Shown: positions 8,829-18,700, counted from the stretch's first letter. The stretch is DNA of 41,921 nt from Leptospiraceae bacterium UBA2033 (GCA_002333425.1 DDBL01000034.1:1-41921); one strand, 5' to 3'. Notes: a model not told the origin generated them from the letters alone. Program-made: numbers and translations.

Positions 8829-10271
8829 ATGAACAATAAATTATTAGAAACAATTGTAAAAGAAAGAAGTTTAAAAAACGAAAAATCAGTTGCGATCAAT
8901 AGACTCTTGGTCATTTTACTTGCCTGTTCTTTTGATTTGATTTCTTATTTTGAAATTTATTCTATTACGCAAATCAAACCTACTGCTATCACTTTGATTG
9001 CTGATTTTAGTTTCATTACATTCTCTGCCGGAGTATTATTTTTTCTTTTTAAAAATTATTATAACAACTTAGTTAAATACATTATAATTAGTTTTGATTA
9101 TTTAATTATAACTCTTATTTTACTCTATGATCCGACCATTTCTAAAGAGGGGCAAATCGTTATTTGGTCAGCGCTTACAGCAAGTTTATTCTTATTCTAT
9201 TTGAATTTGCTTCGATATTCTAAAGCAGGTACAATTTACTCTGCTACTCTTTCTCTTATTTTATTTAGCTTGATTTCTTTTTCATCAATAACGAGCGAAA
9301 TAGATATTATCCCCATGTATTTAGGTTTATGCGTTTTGCTTTATATTGGCTACTCTTTGACTATATCCAATCTAACAATGATGGAAGAGGCTAATACTAA
9401 GCTCATGATGGAACGTTATTTGTCTCCGCAATTAGTGAATGAATTGTACAAAAATAATACTAGTATCGAACCAGGTGGAAAAATCCAAAGAGTGACCATT
9501 TTATTTTCAGACATTCGCTCCTTTACTACAATTTCTGAAAAATTGCCTCCGAATGAAGTTGTTCGATTTCTAAATGAATACTTATCTTTAATGACCGATA
9601 AAATATTTTTAAATAATGGGACTATTGATAAATTTATTGGAGATGCCATCATGACTATCTTTGGTGCTCCAATTCAAGGTAAGGATGATTCGCTTCGTGC
9701 CATTGTGACTGCCTTCCAAATGCAAGATGCATTATCCGAATTAAACGCAAAAAGAAATTTAACTTCTAGTCCTATGGAAATGGGAATTGGAATTCACACT
9801 GGTGATGTGCTTGCTGGAAATATTGGTTCTAATAAAAGATTAGATTACACCGTCATTGGGGATAATGTTAACCTTTGCTCTAGAATAGAAAGTTTAACCA
9901 AATATTATCCTTGTAAAATTTTAATTTCAGAAAATACATTTCTAGAAATCAAAGATATAGCTCTCGAAAATAATATTATTCCCAGAGAAGTTGATACAGT
10001 TTTGGTAAAAGGAAAAAGTAAACAAATTAAAATTTATGAAGTTCTTTCCTTTCAAAACTCTCTTGAAAAAGAAAAAATTTTAAATCTAAAATTAGAATTT
10101 GAAACAGCCCTCAATTTGTACAAAAATAGGAATTTTAAAGATGCATTAGAAGAATTTACAAAAATAAAATCAGATCAACTAGCAAGTTTTTATATGGTAA
10201 GATGTGAAGAGTTTTTAAAAAATCCACCTAGTCCAGATTGGAATGGTACATATAAACTTTCATTCAAATGA
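8829..10271 (+). CDS. Six-helix membrane adenylate cyclase
   Basis: Class III adenylate cyclase anchored by an N-terminal bundle of six hydrophobic helices (about 24-44, 53-74, 84-100, 111-129, 137-154, 161-180) with almost no extracytoplasmic domain. A linker helix (M-M-E-R-Y-L-S-P-Q-L-V) precedes the catalytic domain, which has metal residues D228 (FSDIRSFT) and D272 (KFIGDAIM), adenine residues K268/T341, and N348/R352 (VNLCSR). The final 70 residues form a TPR-like helical pair and finish with P-x-P-D-W-N-G, the same kind of tail as the 7TMR-DISM cyclase at 3989-6106. ATG is preceded by GGGAAAA. All catalytic positions are intact, so activity is expected. Confidence 0.92.
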   Translation: MNNKLLETIVKERSLKNEKSVAINRLLVILLACSFDLISYFEIYSITQIKPTAITLIADFSFITFSAGVLFFLFKNYYNNLVKYIIISFDYLIITLILLYDPTISKEGQIVIWSALTASLFLFYLNLLRYSKAGTIYSATLSLILFSLISFSSITSEIDIIPMYLGLCVLLYIGYSLTISNLTMMEEANTKLMMERYLSPQLVNELYKNNTSIEPGGKIQRVTILFSDIRSFTTISEKLPPNEVVRFLNEYLSLMTDKIFLNNGTIDKFIGDAIMTIFGAPIQGKDDSLRAIVTAFQMQDALSELNAKRNLTSSPMEMGIGIHTGDVLAGNIGSNKRLDYTVIGDNVNLCSRIESLTKYYPCKILISENTFLEIKDIALENNIIPREVDTVLVKGKSKQIKIYEVLSFQNSLEKEKILNLKLEFETALNLYKNRNFKDALEEFTKIKSDQLASFYMVRCEEFLKNPPSPDWNGTYKLSFK

Positions 10272-10431
10272 TTCAAATTACATCTAGCTAAAGTAAGACT
10301 TGGAGTAGTTTGTATAAAAATACTTTCGAGTAAACTAACGTTTCTCTTGCAAAAGGCAATAAAATATATTTATGGAAATAAATTATTAGAATGGACAATT
10401 TTGAAAACTAACCAATTATAAATCTCTACTT

Positions 10432-12972
10432 ATGAAAATTTTAGGTTATCTGTTTCTTTTTCTTATCTCACTTCCAATTTTCAGTAATCCATTTAAAATT
10501 GATTTAACACAAGACTGTAAATTAGAAAATTGTACACCGCGCACTTGGTATCTAAACGATTCGTTTGATTCTACGTTCCTAAATTTAACTTCCCCTCCTC
10601 AAGATTGGAAAGAAACAAAACAATTTCCTATCTGGCTAAATAAATTTTTTCAGAAAGAAGGAAATCTTTGGACTTATACGATGCTTAGTTTTTTTGATTT
10701 ACCTGATGACATCGCAATCAATCGGCAAACAGGCATTAGACTCGGTGAGATAGGAGAGGTTTTTGAAATCTATATCAATGGAAATTTAATTGCTAGCGAA
10801 GGTGAAATGAACGATGGAAAAATTATTTTGCATAGGACAGTCCGAGGAAAAGTTTTTGAATTTGATAAAACGATTCTACAACCCCAAAATAATACTCTCC
10901 TGATAAAAATTTCTGGTGACCCAAGATTTGATCACACTGGATTTTATCTTACTAAAGGTTACACCATTGGTCTTTACGAAGATTTACAATTAGAAGAACA
11001 AGATAGAATCACTTTAATTTTAATAGGAATTTATTTTACAATCGGTTTTTACCATCTGTTTTTATTTATCAAACGAAGACAAGAAAAACACAATTTGTAT
11101 TACGCCTTGTTTAGTATATCACTCGGAATTTATGTTTACACACGAACATCATCCATTTTTGAACATAACTGGGATACAACTCTCATACAAAGAATAGAAT
11201 TATGTGTATTGTACCCAATGATTTTTTTCATATTTGCTTTACAGGAACAAATCTTCTTTCAAAGAGTAAGAAAGATTACTCGTTATTATGCGTATTTTTT
11301 ATTTACTTGGTCAAGCATTACACTTTTTCTTCCTATGTATTTTGCTGAATATTTACTTAGAATCTGGCAGATTAGTTTTATCACTCTCGGTTTAGGTATC
11401 ATAATCAATATTATATATACTTCCGTGAAAAATAAACTACCAAATGGGAGGAGACTCATGTTTGGATTGATATTCTTAGTCTCTGCCGCATTATTTGATA
11501 TTTTCGATTCTCTAGTATTTAACACAGGATTAGCTTTCAGTAAATATGCATTTTTCATATACGTATTTGGATTTGCAACAGTTCTTGCAAATAACTTTAT
11601 TGAAGTTCACAATCAAATAGAACATTTGAACAACACCTTAGAGAAAAAAGTTGAGGATAGAACCAAAGAATTAACTTCTAGTTTACAAAAAGTTAACGAA
11701 CTAAAGAAACAACAAGATGGAGATTATTATCTCACTTCTCTCTTAATTGATCCGTTAGGCGTAAACCATGCAGAAAAAGAATTTGTAAATGTAGAATTTT
11801 TACTGAGACAAAAAAAGAAATTTAGCTTCAAAGGAAATGACTCTGAATTAGGTGGAGATCTTTGCAGAACAGAAACTATCCAGTTAAAAAATAAATCGTT
11901 CACTGTTTTTTTCAATGCTGATGCAATGGGAAAATCAATGCAAGGTGCAGGTGGTGCGATCGTTGTTGGTGCAGTATTTGATTCAATCATCGAACGAACT
12001 AGATTAAGTAAATCAGTCCAAAACTCGTATCCTGAACGTTGGCTTAAAAACTCATTTGTCGAATTACACAAAGTATTCGAAAGTTTTGATTGTACAATGC
12101 TCGTATCTATTGTGGTGGGATTGTTAGATAATTCTTCTGGTCTAGTTTATTATATCAACGCCGAACATCCATACCCAGTACTCTATCGTGACGGCAAAGC
12201 ATCGTTTATCGGAGAAGACCATATCTACAGAAAACTGGGTATGCCGGTCAACGATAGTGCCTACATTTGTGTAGAAACATTTCAACTAAAGTTAGGCGAT
12301 ATACTAATTTCTGGATCTGATGGGCGAGATGATATTTTGATAAAAAACTCTTCTGGTGAAGTATCTCTAAACACGGACGAAAAAGTATTTTTGAGAATAG
12401 TAGAAGAAGCAGAAGGAGATCTAAACACAATCTTAAAAATTCTTACGCGAGATGGAGAGCTTACTGATGATTTATCTCTACTGCGAATTAATCTAAATAA
12501 AAATCCAACATCGTTTGATCTTTCGGACTTAGAAGAAATTATACTTTTTGATCCTTCCTTTGAAACTATAACTGAAGAAATTTTAAACAAACGAAAGAAG
12601 GAATATCTGCAATCTAAAGTAATAGATATTAGAGAATTAAAATTTCTAACTTGCGGTTACATTAGATTAAACAAAGAGGCAGAAGCACTTAATTTTGGAA
12701 AAGAATATTTAGATTGTGTTCCTTTTGATTCAGAGATGATTTTAAAAATATCTCAATATCTACGCACACTCAAAGAATATGAAAATGCGATTGAACTAGG
12801 CGAGAGACTCAGACTTAGAAGAAAACAGAATTTGAATAACCTAATCAATCTCGCTCAATGTTATATTGCTTTGAATCATTATGATAGAGCCAAATTACTG
12901 TTAAACGATGTATTACTTATAGACAAGAATAATCTGGTTGCGTCAGAAATATTGGATCAAATCACTGAATAA
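10432..12972 (+). CDS. 7TMR-DISM protein with SpoIIE-type PP2C phosphatase and TPR tail
   Basis: Membrane sensor whose output is a serine/threonine phosphatase of the PPM/SpoIIE (RsbU) class. A signal peptide (1-18) precedes a beta-rich periplasmic domain (about 20-185, 7TMR-DISMED2-like: W-Y-L-N-D, I-R-L-G-E-I-G-E-V-F-E-I-Y-I-N-G). Seven hydrophobic segments cover about 190-385 and a short coiled coil 390-425. The phosphatase region (about 460-650) has the metal-site signatures G-G-D-L-C, D-A-M-G-K-S-M-Q-G-A-G-G and S-D-G-R-D-D. The C-terminal 120 residues look like TPR helices. Such phosphatases usually act on STAS-domain anti-sigma antagonists; none is encoded in this window. The stop overlaps the convergent tmk by 11 bp. 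Confidence 0.88.
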   Translation: MKILGYLFLFLISLPIFSNPFKIDLTQDCKLENCTPRTWYLNDSFDSTFLNLTSPPQDWKETKQFPIWLNKFFQKEGNLWTYTMLSFFDLPDDIAINRQTGIRLGEIGEVFEIYINGNLIASEGEMNDGKIILHRTVRGKVFEFDKTILQPQNNTLLIKISGDPRFDHTGFYLTKGYTIGLYEDLQLEEQDRITLILIGIYFTIGFYHLFLFIKRRQEKHNLYYALFSISLGIYVYTRTSSIFEHNWDTTLIQRIELCVLYPMIFFIFALQEQIFFQRVRKITRYYAYFLFTWSSITLFLPMYFAEYLLRIWQISFITLGLGIIINIIYTSVKNKLPNGRRLMFGLIFLVSAALFDIFDSLVFNTGLAFSKYAFFIYVFGFATVLANNFIEVHNQIEHLNNTLEKKVEDRTKELTSSLQKVNELKKQQDGDYYLTSLLIDPLGVNHAEKEFVNVEFLLRQKKKFSFKGNDSELGGDLCRTETIQLKNKSFTVFFNADAMGKSMQGAGGAIVVGAVFDSIIERTRLSKSVQNSYPERWLKNSFVELHKVFESFDCTMLVSIVVGLLDNSSGLVYYINAEHPYPVLYRDGKASFIGEDHIYRKLGMPVNDSAYICVETFQLKLGDILISGSDGRDDILIKNSSGEVSLNTDEKVFLRIVEEAEGDLNTILKILTRDGELTDDLSLLRINLNKNPTSFDLSDLEEIILFDPSFETITEEILNKRKKEYLQSKVIDIRELKFLTCGYIRLNKEAEALNFGKEYLDCVPFDSEMILKISQYLRTLKEYENAIELGERLRLRRKQNLNNLINLAQCYIALNHYDRAKLLLNDVLLIDKNNLVASEILDQITE

Positions 12973-13543
12973 TACAACTTATACAAAGTTCTTTCAATTT
13001 AGATTGAGGCAAAGTAGCATCTAATCGTAAAGCAGATTTTGGAATGATTTTTTCATAAGCTGCTCTAACTTTATTTAATGTCTCTAAGTTTTCGAAATGT
13101 TCATTTGTATTTCTTCGCTTTGTGCGCATTAGAGAAATTTCTGGATTTATATCTAGATAAATTACTAAGTCGGGTTTTGGATATTCACGTTCTAAATTCA
13201 TTTCCAAAATTTGTTCAGGACTAATTGTTTCATCAGATTGGTAAGCCGCCATTGAATAAAAATATCTATCAAGAATTACATGGTTTCCTTTTTTTAAATT
13301 AGGATATACATTTTTCTCTAAAGAATCTTTTCTATCTAATAGGAAAAGTTCGATTTGTTCTTCCCGTGTAAGGGAAATTTCTTTTCTTAAAAATTGTCGA
13401 ATACGAAGTCCAGTTTCAAAATTTGTTGGCTCGTTGAATTTCACAATAGGAAAATTTCTCTCCACTAATGAATTCAAAACCATCGTAGACAAAGTACTTT
13501 TCCCACTTCCATCAATTCCTTCAAACACAATCAACTTAGACAT
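12962..13543 (-). CDS. tmk: Thymidylate kinase
   Basis: dTMP kinase, converting dTMP to dTDP with ATP for DNA synthesis; soluble. The chosen start gives 193 residues, near the usual 200-210, beginning M-S-K-L-I-V-F-E-G-I-D. A start 54 bp further upstream would add a hydrophobic, non-conserved leader and is rejected. P-loop G-I-D-G-S-G-K-S-T is at residues 9-17; F-N-E-P-T-N-F-E-T-G matches the dTMP-binding E-P-G/T-x-T loop, though with a changed loop; D-R-Y-F-Y-S-M-A-A-Y-Q is the D-R-Y-x-x-S motif; L-V-I-Y-L-D-I-N-P-E matches the dTMP kinase L-x-L-D-x-x-P-E signature. The 3' end overlaps the convergent phosphatase gene by 11 bp. Confidence 0.93.
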   Translation of the reverse strand: MSKLIVFEGIDGSGKSTLSTMVLNSLVERNFPIVKFNEPTNFETGLRIRQFLRKEISLTREEQIELFLLDRKDSLEKNVYPNLKKGNHVILDRYFYSMAAYQSDETISPEQILEMNLEREYPKPDLVIYLDINPEISLMRTKRRNTNEHFENLETLNKVRAAYEKIIPKSALRLDATLPQSKLKELCISCIIQ

Positions 13544-13869
13544 ATAGATTATAAGTAAGGATGCAAATATATTGTAAAGAAATATTATCCATCCCAAGGA
13601 CTATGTAAAAACAAAAAATTTTGCCACAGAGGCACAAAGACACAGAGAGTTTATTAAATTATTTTCTAAGATATTATATAAACGTCTATCGTATCCGCAT
13701 AATCTTGTAATAACGTCTAATATATTATTAACCTCTGTGACTCGGTGCCTCTGTGGCATATCTTTTTACACAACCCCTGGAATGCTCTAATTTTGCTACA
13801 GTGTATGTGCACCTATATTTATTTAAAATCCATCTTGACATTGAAACTCTTTTTTCAGATATTTTGGCT
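13544..13869. other. Intergenic region with inverted-repeat element and possible promoter
   Basis: About 326 bp between the tmk start and the next plus-strand gene. It contains the CTCTGTG-type element at 13622-13758, then a short stretch with TTGACA near 13832 and TATTTT 19 bases further on, only a few bases before the ATG at 13870. That would be a near-leaderless promoter, but the spacing is loose and the call is weak. Nothing else is recognised. Confidence 0.4.
13622..13758. repeat. CTCTGTG-type inverted-repeat element A
   Basis: 137-bp element whose ends are a perfect 14-bp inverted repeat, TGCCACAGAGGCAC on the left and its complement on the right; the similarity continues inwards imperfectly to CACAGAG/CTCTGTG. 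The interior is very AT-rich and carries no coding frame. The right end shares CTCGGTGCCTCTGTGGCA with element B at 22329-22533. It looks like a miniature, non-autonomous repeat; no transposase is in the window. Confidence 0.8.
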
Positions 13870-14286
13870 ATGGCAAAAGTTGAACCCAATGATTTAATTT
13901 CGATTTTGAAAGAAAAGAAAATAGATGAATATAGAATGATAGAACAAAAGAAACTATTATCCCAAATATCAGAGGAAGAAATCAAATCAAAGTATGAATC
14001 TATCCTTTCGGACATAGAGGAATACGAGGATTTAACTCTTAAAAAAGGAGTCTACTTTGCATTACTCGGCGCACTTTATGCCTTTAAAGACAGAGAATTA
14101 GATCCAGTAGATAGAACACATTTTCCATTATTCAAAGTGATACGAGAAGACATAGAAACTGTTTATGGAGAAATTTCCGAATCCTTAGTCGATCAAGAGA
14201 CGTGGTTGTTTGAAGCATTTGATTATGGAATCAAACATGTATATTACCTAGACTGGCAACTCTATCTTTCTAAAATTTGTTATTAA
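13870..14286 (+). CDS. Hypothetical helical protein
   Basis: Soluble, acidic, mostly alpha-helical protein of 138 residues from the chosen ATG; I do not recognise the family. The frame is open further upstream to a GTG at 13753, but that start lies inside repeat element A and the added residues look random, so the first ATG in the helical part was chosen; a TTG at 13864 is also possible. Visible features are a Lys/Glu-rich first third, an alternating hydrophobic stretch V-Y-F-A-L-L-G-A-L-Y-A-F, and an aromatic tail (Y-Y-L-D-W-Q-L-Y-L). No cysteine cluster or nucleotide motif is seen. It ends by overlapping the convergent map gene by 4 bp. Confidence 0.6.
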   Translation: MAKVEPNDLISILKEKKIDEYRMIEQKKLLSQISEEEIKSKYESILSDIEEYEDLTLKKGVYFALLGALYAFKDRELDPVDRTHFPLFKVIREDIETVYGEISESLVDQETWLFEAFDYGIKHVYYLDWQLYLSKICY

Positions 14287-15038
14287 GCAGGAAGGGTTAA
14301 TATCTCGTAACCGCTATCTGTAACGAGCACGGTATGTTCAAATTGAGCAGACCATTTCCCGTCTTTCGTTCGAACTGTCCACTTATCCGATTTAGAAACA
14401 AGAACATTGTACGCTCCGAGATTTACCATCGGTTCAATTGTAAAAGTCATTCCTGGCTCTAACTTAGTAAGAAGTCTAGTTTGTTTGAAATGAGGAATTT
14501 GTGGGTCTTCATGAAATTTTTTGCCAATTCCATGTCCCATTAAATCGCGCACAATTCCATAACCTTTAGCTGTTAAAAATTCGTCGATTGCATTTGAAAT
14601 ATCATTCACGCGGTTACCGGGCTTTACCTGCTCGATGCCAATCCACATTGCTTTCTCGGTATCTGCTACTAACTTTTTGATTTCAGGTTTTACTTTTCCA
14701 ACCAAAAATGTTTTCGACGTATCACCGTGATATCCATTTAAAATTGGAGTTACATCAATATTAATAATGTCTCCATCTTTTAGAACGTCAGTCGCTTTAG
14801 GGATTCCATGACATACTACATCGTTGACAGAAGTGCAAATAGATTTGGGAAAACCTTTGTAATTCAAAGGAGCACAAGTCGCACCATGTTTTAAAGTGTA
14901 TTCATGACAGAGATCGTTTAATTCCAGCGTATTCACACCAGGCTTAACGAAAGGTTCGATGTATTGTAAAATCTCAGCGGCAAGTTTCCCTGCCGCTCGC
15001 ATCTTTTCTATTTCAGCTTTGTTTTTTATATGAACCAA
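14283..15038 (-). CDS. map: Methionine aminopeptidase, type I
   Basis: Removes the N-terminal methionine from nascent proteins; cytosolic, two-metal enzyme. All expected residues are present: His77 (C-H-G-I-P), metal ligands Asp95 (N-I-D-V), Asp106 (Y-H-G-D-T), His169 (G-H-G-I-G), Glu202 (T-I-E-P-M) and Glu234 (F-E-H-T), and His176. Length 251 matches type I without an N-terminal extension. The start is a TTG (M-V-H-I-K-N-K-A-E-I-E-K-M-R) with GAGAAA upstream; the next ATG would cut into the conserved first helix. It begins 13 bp after the stop of the histone gene, so the two are very likely one transcript. Confidence 0.95.
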   Translation of the reverse strand: MVHIKNKAEIEKMRAAGKLAAEILQYIEPFVKPGVNTLELNDLCHEYTLKHGATCAPLNYKGFPKSICTSVNDVVCHGIPKATDVLKDGDIINIDVTPILNGYHGDTSKTFLVGKVKPEIKKLVADTEKAMWIGIEQVKPGNRVNDISNAIDEFLTAKGYGIVRDLMGHGIGKKFHEDPQIPHFKQTRLLTKLEPGMTFTIEPMVNLGAYNVLVSKSDKWTVRTKDGKWSAQFEHTVLVTDSGYEILTLPA

Positions 15039-15051
15039 ATTAATTTCTCAA

Positions 15052-15237
15052 CTAAAAATCAGATGCTCTGACTGTAGATCTTTTATTCGATTTTGTTCTT
15101 TCAATTGCTTCGTCAATTAGACGATAGACTTTTTCATTCAAACCTTCTACTACATCACTAGAAGTCATTAACTCTTTTGACTTTATATACTCTTTTACTT
15201 TGCTGGAAACGATTAGAATTGCTTTTTCTTCAGACAT
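15052..15237 (-). CDS. Bacterial histone (single histone fold)
   Basis: 61-residue protein that reads as a minimal histone fold: helix 1 about 5-20 (V-S-S-K-V-K-E-Y-I-K-S-K), loop, long helix 2 about 26-50 (S-S-D-V-V-E-G-L-N-E-K-V-Y-R-L-I-D-E-A-I), loop 2 with the R-x-T signature K-R-S-T-V, and a very short helix 3, R-A-S-D-F, at the C-terminus. The R-S-T-V-x-x-x-D ending corresponds to the R-K-T-(V/I)-x-x-x-D end of archaeal histones. Small histones of this kind have been described from Bdellovibrio and Leptospira, where they bind DNA as dimers. Lysine and arginine cluster in helix 1 and loop 2. An AGAGGA ribosome site precedes the ATG, and map follows 13 bp downstream. An abundant chromatin role is inferred, not shown. 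Confidence 0.82.
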   Translation of the reverse strand: MSEEKAILIVSSKVKEYIKSKELMTSSDVVEGLNEKVYRLIDEAIERTKSNKRSTVRASDF

Positions 15238-15478
15238 AAAAAATCCTCTTTTTTGTATTTATCTATCAAAGAAAACGAATCCACATTTTAAGTAAATTAA
15301 GAAAAGTATTCATAACAATATATAATAATAAAAAATGCAATATTATCCAAATTGAAATAATTGCAAAATGAACGAAATTTATCATGTAAGCTGATTAATA
15401 ATTTGTTTACATTTTTAAACAATCTTGTAATCTTTTACTTCTAATTTATATATAAAAAAAGTTTTGGATAAACAAGAA

Positions 15479-15694
15479 ATGGATACTACAAAGATATTTG
15501 ATTTTATGCTGGGTTTAAGTGTGCAAGTTGCAGAGGAAGCTTATAAATTTAAAACTACTCTAGAAAACGAATACAATAAAATATTGACTGTTGGTTCAAA
15601 TAATAATTCTGATACAGCAATTGCTATTAGAGAAACAACAGAGCTAGTAGTAGTTTTTTTAGAAGATCTCAGATACAAACTATTGCAAGGTTAA
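15479..15694 (+). CDS. Small hypothetical helical protein
   Basis: 71-residue helical protein, no recognised family. The sequence has two amphipathic helices: one with F-D-F-M-L-G-L-S-V-Q-V-A-E-E-A-Y-K-F, then a polar Asn/Ser loop, then E-T-T-E-L-V-V-V-F-L-E-D-L-R-Y-K-L-L. It has no signal, cysteine or metal motif and could be a helical-hairpin oligomer. I chose the ATG preceded by T-G-G-A-T; a TTG five codons upstream is possible. A strong terminator follows 20 bp after the stop, and the gene stands alone between the divergent histone/map unit and the convergent coiled-coil gene, which supports it being real. Confidence 0.6.
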   Translation: MDTTKIFDFMLGLSVQVAEEAYKFKTTLENEYNKILTVGSNNNSDTAIAIRETTELVVVFLEDLRYKLLQG

Positions 15695-15714
15695 TTTAGC
15701 GATCATTCGTTCAG

Positions 15715-15743
15715 AAAACAGGGATTTCACGCCCTGTTTTTTT
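15715..15743. terminator. Rho-independent terminator, probably bidirectional
   Basis: Stem AAACAGGG / CCCTGTTT around an 8-base loop, followed by a run of T on the plus strand and by TTTT on the minus strand. It lies between the small helical gene (plus) and the SpiroCoCo gene (minus) and can stop both. Confidence 0.88.
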
Positions 15744-15762
15744 ATGTAAACATCTACTCTTA

Positions 15763-18700
15763 CTAACTTTTATTATTTATAATCGCATCTACTAAAGATT
15801 TTTCTAAGTTTAATTTCTCTGCAATCGTATCAGACGTCCAATCAAACTTTTCATACAAGCTTAGTACAGTAGCTTTCTTTCTTTTCAAAATCTCCGTAGT
15901 GTCTTTGTCTAATTTGAAATTTTTTGTGTGACTCTTATTTCCTGCACCAGCAGTAACTGCATCTACAACAACCAAGAAGTCTGAAAGTTTATCAAACTTG
16001 TCGTCCGCTTCTGCTAATAAGTTTTCAAATCCACCTTTCATTTCCTCTGTTTCCATCTTCAAGGTTTCAATTCGTTTTTGCATGGTTGCAATTTGTTTGT
16101 GACGTGCAGAAAGATCTGTCATTAAATTTTCTACTTTATCAAACTTCGATTCAATGGATTTTACATCGATGTTTTTAGAATTTAAAACTTGCACTCTCTC
16201 TTCGATATGATTCATTCCTTCTTCGAGTTCTGTTTCTCTGGATTCTATTTTTTCTACAGAGCGTAGAACTTTTTGAACACGATCGTTAATTTCAAAAGTA
16301 GATTTGTTTGAATTATTCAAAGACTGTGTTAAATCATTGATTCTTTCATTTACAATTTTTACTTCAGAAAGTTTGAAATCTAGTTCATTTTGAATTCTTT
16401 CAATTTCGATTAATTTCTGATCGACAGAGGTAATCATAGAAATTTTATCATGCAACTCATCAGTTCTTTGGTTAATCAAATCACATACGTTAGTCGCACG
16501 AGCTAATTCATTTTCGATTTGATCAATTCTGAGTTTATGAGTTTCAAGTAAACGAAGTTCCGCTTCCATTTCTTTTTTGGTAGACTTAATTAACTCAGCA
16601 TGTTTTAGGAATTGGTTTGCAGTTCCACCTTCTTGTTTCAATTGTTCGAGCATGTTTCCGAGTTCTTTCATTGTGTTTTCGGAATCATGAATCAACTGTC
16701 TTGTTTTATCAAATAGTCCCGAATAAGATTGAATATCCTCTACTTTAGAAGAAATCATGTCCAGAGTATTTTTCAAATGATTGCTTTCTTCTTTCACATA
16801 TTCAGAGAGTCCTTTCTTGATTTCGACAACTTTATCCAAATCAGTATCAATACTGTTTTTTATGCGTAAGAACTCTTCTCTTGTTTTTGTAAATTCATCT
16901 CGATTTAATTCCAAGAAATTGGTATTGGACTTTTCTATATCGTTAAATGTTTTTTGAATTTGTGAATTGAAAGATGTAATTTGGCGATCACTATCTTCTT
17001 TCGCATTTTTCAAAGTCTGTTCGATATTTTGTTTTACATCTTGAACGTAACTTGTAATTCGAGATTCGAGTTTTCCAAGTTGGAGCTGACCTTTGTCCAT
17101 AAGAACAGTGAGTTGACGGGAAATTCTTTCATCGATGGTTTGAGTGAGTTTGTCAATTTTCTCTTCTTGTTTTTCCAACAAGTTCATTCCCGCTTTTTGA
17201 ATATCTTCTAGTAACTCTTCTGACTCATAACGCACTTTTTCTAGTTTGTTTTGCAGATCACGATACAACTTCTCGCCGTATTCAGAAAGGAGAGATTCTT
17301 GTTTTTCATAGAGATTGAGTCCGGCTTTTTGGATTCTACCTAACACGTTATCTACTTCTTCTTGCGATTTTTTGACTTTGCCTTGGACTTCTGAAACAAT
17401 TCCATCCGTTTGGGCAGAGAGAACTTCTTGGTGTTTTTTAAGCAATGCGTCTAATTGCGATTTGCCCATGTTAAATTCATTTTTGAAAATATCAGAAAGT
17501 TCTTTTCCTTCTATATGAATGTCTTTTAATCTTTCAACTAAGCTATCCATATCACGTTGAGTTCTAGATTTGATTTTTTCTAGTTCGAGATTCCATGACT
17601 CAATGAAGGTTTCAATTTTCCCATCGGTTTTGAGTTTTTCTCTGTCTAGATTTTCTACGACACTGCTGACTTCTGTTTCTACTTGTTTTACAATGTCTTT
17701 TGCGCTTTCGAGTAACGCATTTTTCAGATCATAAAAATAGTCATCTACAGTTTTGATTTTTTGTAGTGTATCTTTTCCTAGTTCTCGAATTTTCAATTCA
17801 ATTGCCGCGATGTCATCTAAGATTTCACTCTTTTTCTTTCCATGAAGAGTTACAAGACTGTCTTCAAGTTCATTCTTGAGAGATAAAAATCTATCGCGTG
17901 TATTGTGTTCGATTTGATTAGAAACCCTGTTCATCTCAGATTCAAAATTCTTTAAACTATCAACGATATTTTCTTTTTTCTCTTCAGTTTCTTCGTGAAA
18001 AGTTTGTTTGATTCGTTGAAATTCTTCTTGGAATTTTAGAATTTCTTTTAAAAGTTCTGCCTTTTTAAAGTCAGCTTCGCGTAATAGCTTGTTATCCGCT
18101 TCTAGATATTTCTCTTGGAACATTTGGATATTGGATGTAATGCTCTCAGCTTGACGGCGAGTGTCATTTAGAAGTTCGTCTCGACGAGTCATGGTTTCGA
18201 GACTCATACTTTCTATTTCATCACGAATAGAATCCACTTCCATTTTAAGTCCACCGAGAATTGCTTCTTTTCCTTGGTTTACTTGTTCTAAAATTGTTTC
18301 AAAACGGTCTTGGAATTTCTTTTCAAAAAAGCCAAGTTTGTCTTGTACGATTCCGGCAACTGCTTCTGCTTTTTCTTCAAATCGTGTATCTAATTTTTCA
18401 ATTTTCTCAGCAATTGCTTCTGTTGAATCGCGGTAACGTGCAATTTTGATTTCAAGAGATTTTTCAGACTCACGAACAAATGTATTATAGTCATCTAACT
18501 TTCCATTGGCTACTTCTACTTTGCCGACAGTTTCTTCTACCATGAGTTCCGTTTCAGCTTTCAACTTTTCTTTGAACGAATTTAATACAGAGTTGAGTGA
18601 CTCATCTACTTTGTCAGATTTTGCTTCGAGAAGAGATTCTAATTCTACAATTTTAGTTGCTAAGGATTCTAGGATGTCTTGGGTTCTTGTGCTTAGAGTT

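Noticed and set aside
8648..8914. Minus-strand 88-codon ORF between the oxidoreductase and the cyclase
   Set aside because: It overlaps the start of the cyclase gene and has low-complexity hydrophobic content; no sign of a real gene.
13544..13597. 18-residue hydrophobic extension of thymidylate kinase
   Set aside because: Thymidylate kinase is cytosolic and normally starts just before the P-loop strand; the extension is not typical of the family.
13753..13869. Upstream start (GTG) of the unknown helical protein
   Set aside because: It lies in repeat element A and codes a stretch without helix pattern.
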